The notes under the pieces: generated by a model
What the model was told of the DNA's origin: nothing
What the model saw: the letters and a program-made list of their open reading frames with translations, nothing else
Databases searched by the model: none
Part shown: positions 62,550 through 64,000 of the stretch, in pieces
How positions within the stretch are numbered: position 1 is the stretch's first letter
Layout of the letters: each line of letters opens with the position of its first letter
Program-made: the position numbers and the translations under genes
Assembly (NCBI RefSeq): GCF_022095675.1
Contig: NZ_JAHYSG010000044.1
Span: 1-64,000 of the forward strand
DNA: 64,000 nucleotides
Direction: 5' to 3'
Source: Dactylosporangium sp. AC04546
GTDB lineage: Bacteria; Actinomycetota; Actinomycetes; Mycobacteriales; Micromonosporaceae

Positions 62550-63158
62550 AGGCGCAAATCTCCGAATGGGATCGCCGGCTTGGGAACGTGCCCACAATGG
62601 GTGGCGCGAGCCCGGCCATTGTATGGGCGCTGCGCCGACGGTTGTCAATGCGGCGCACGGCGGGCGCGCGAACGTCTCCGCGGGTCACGGCCATCCCGCC
62701 GGCATAGGTGCGGCAACGGTATATGCACTCCGGGAGGCCTGGACGGGCGTTCGCATTCGCATTTGCAAACCGTTGAGAATCCCCTGTCCCGATAGGCCCG
62801 CTCCTGCGGCGAATGTCCGAATCCCTGGGAATGCTCGGATGTCCCCCGAACCGGCGCTGAACTCGATCGTTGGCAAAACGTCAGTCGTATCGATCCAAAC
62901 GATTGGATGCGGGAGTTCGCGGGACACTTCGGACATCCGGATCAATGGTCGGGTCGCACAGCCTTGTAAAACCAACTTGAATGCGTAAGGTCTATGGCTA
63001 GTCGAGGTGCCTATTTCCTGCTCTTTGTGCTTGTGAGCCTTTGGACGCCCTCGACCTTCGCAGCGTGTACATCGGGGGTTGTGCGCACGCTGATCGGCGG
63101 CCAACGCGGGCCGGCGGTCAGCCGCTCAACCCTGCGCGGATATGGAAAGGGGTTTGCG
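62550..63158. promoter_or_regulatory. 609-bp divergent control region of the biosynthetic operons
   Basis: Lower in GC than its flanks. ATCCAA-ACGA-TTGGAT (62893-62908) is a perfect 6-4-6 palindrome, a candidate operator. The AMP-ligase frame extends back to an ATG at 62994, which would add 55 residues, but GTG 63159 has the better ribosome-binding site. No other convincing gene seen. Confidence 0.45.
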
Positions 63159-64000
63159 GTGACCGACGAGGCGCTGGACCCCCGGTGGGTCGACGAGGTC
63201 CTGCTGGCCGGCCCGGACGAGCAGGTAGCCCTGGTCCTCGCGGCCCCGGTCACCCGGGCCGAGCTGCGCCGGCTGGTCTCGGCGAAGCAGGCGGTGCTGT
63301 CCAGCGCCGGGCTCGGCCCCGGCGGCTCGGTGGCGCTGTGCCTCGCGCCGTCGCTCGCCTTCGTGGCCAACCTGCTCGCCTGCTGGCGGCTCGGCGCGCG
63401 GGCGGCACTGCTCGACCACCGGCTCACCCCGTTCGAGGTCGACAACGCCCTGCAGCGCCTCGCGCCGCAGGTGGTCGTCACCGCCGGGCACGCCTCCGGC
63501 GGGCCGCTGCGCGGGTTCCAGGAGATCGAGGAGCGGGTCGCCACCTACCCCGGCCGCCCGGCCGACACCCCGCACGCGCTGATCCAGCTCAGCTCCGGCT
63601 CCACCGGGCCGTCAAAGGTCATCGCCCGCACCGCCGCGAACCTCGTGGAGGAGCTGGAGCGGTACACGGCGATCGGTGCCGGCGTGCCCCGGGCCGGCGA
63701 GCGCATCGTCTCGCTCGCGTCCATGGTGCACGTGCTCGGGCTCGTCGGCGGTCTGCTGTACGGACTCCACATCGGCGCCCAGGTGGTGATCCCGGCGCGG
63801 ATGACCGCCGACGGCATCCTGGCCACCGTCGCCGCGGGGCCGGAGCCGACCACCCTGCTCGGCGTCCCCTTCCACATCGAGCTGCTCTCGTCGGTGCAGG
63901 CCCCGCCGCCCCTGCCCCAGCTGACCGGCATGACGACCGGCGGCGAGCTGGTGCGCCCCGAGGTGTACGCCGGCTTCGTCGACCGCTACGGCGTGCGCCT
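63159..64000 (+). CDS. AMP-forming acyl ligase/adenylation enzyme (partial)
   Basis: At least 280 residues, cut by the window end. Adenylate-forming motif A3 SSGSTGPSK near residue 144, LACWRLGARAALLDHRLTPFEVDNAL earlier and TGMTTGGELVRPEVY near the end. It would activate an acid and load it onto the carrier protein at 61.3 kb. AAAGGGG lies upstream of the GTG start. Confidence 0.88.
   Translation, partial: MTDEALDPRWVDEVLLAGPDEQVALVLAAPVTRAELRRLVSAKQAVLSSAGLGPGGSVALCLAPSLAFVANLLACWRLGARAALLDHRLTPFEVDNALQRLAPQVVVTAGHASGGPLRGFQEIEERVATYPGRPADTPHALIQLSSGSTGPSKVIARTAANLVEELERYTAIGAGVPRAGERIVSLASMVHVLGLVGGLLYGLHIGAQVVIPARMTADGILATVAAGPEPTTLLGVPFHIELLSSVQAPPPLPQLTGMTTGGELVRPEVYAGFVDRYGVR

Noticed and set aside
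62994..63158. Upstream extension of the AMP-ligase with a hydrophobic signal-like start (MASRGAYFLLFVLVSLW)
   Set aside because: No Shine-Dalgarno at the ATG, cytosolic enzyme family, and a better start at GTG 63159.
1..64000. Insertion sequences, prophage genes, integrases, rRNA and tRNA genes
   Set aside because: None found by reading motifs on both strands; gene density and composition are uniform apart from the divergent spacers noted.

Overview
The window is very GC-rich, with dense ATGA/GTGA/TGATG start-stop overlaps, many GTG and TTG starts, a mycothiol-nitroreductase-like protein, ECF sigma factors, FHA and Hsp70-type signalling proteins, and no IS elements, phage genes, CRISPR, rRNA or tRNA that I could find. 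This fits a chromosomal segment of a filamentous actinomycete, probably Micromonosporaceae-like. The genus is an inference.

Layout. 0-8.3 kb: short Hsp70 ATPase, secreted serine hydrolase, FHA protein, GH16-ricin beta-glucanase, a chemoreceptor, and an ECF sigma factor (SnoaL tail) coupled to an atypical SDR. 8.3-20.1 kb: a divergent sulfur-scavenging type cluster. On the minus strand are a Xi-class GST and five luciferase-like flavin monooxygenases, all start-stop coupled. On the plus strand is a complete oligopeptide-type ABC importer. 20.1-25.6 kb: a 509-bp spacer with two 56-bp palindromes, GNAT, DsbA-like nitroreductase, a small membrane protein, IclR plus amidohydrolase with paired operators, and an esterase. 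25.9-32.4 kb: cellulose-synthase-like GT2 coupled to a GH26 mannanase, then an Hsp70-ATPase/TM/Kelch-propeller fusion. 32.4-39.2 kb: Lrp regulator divergent from an MFS exporter, MarR, small membrane proteins and a two-component system.

39.4-47.8 kb: a stand-alone condensation-domain protein, a MazF/RHH toxin-antitoxin pair, MBL hydrolase, DedA-like protein, methyltransferase and membrane phosphodiesterase, then a CYTH-CHAD (polyphosphate-type) protein divergent from a 15-residue lysine-only-like micropeptide. 47.9-53.4 kb: a probable conflict (defence) operon: EACC1, a caspase fused to a YqgE/AlgH domain, and a SIR2 protein with an uncharacterised C-terminus, followed by an Xre/MbcA-like protein, a cupin-like protein and a RelA/SpoT-type HD hydrolase.

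54.8-64 kb: the most unusual region. Two divergent operons each begin with a tiny, perfectly repetitive peptide: one NAALR-type (16 aa), one with six RVVSG units (37 aa). Both start with the same NAALR motif and have strong ribosome-binding sites. Each is followed, after a strong hairpin, by a stand-alone condensation-domain protein. Next come a drug-type ABC exporter, glycosyltransferase, acyl carrier protein, methyltransferase and (cut by the window edge) an AMP-forming ligase, so the peptides sit in what looks like a natural-product cluster. I know of no described system with this combination, and I consider it the best candidate for a new biosynthetic system here.
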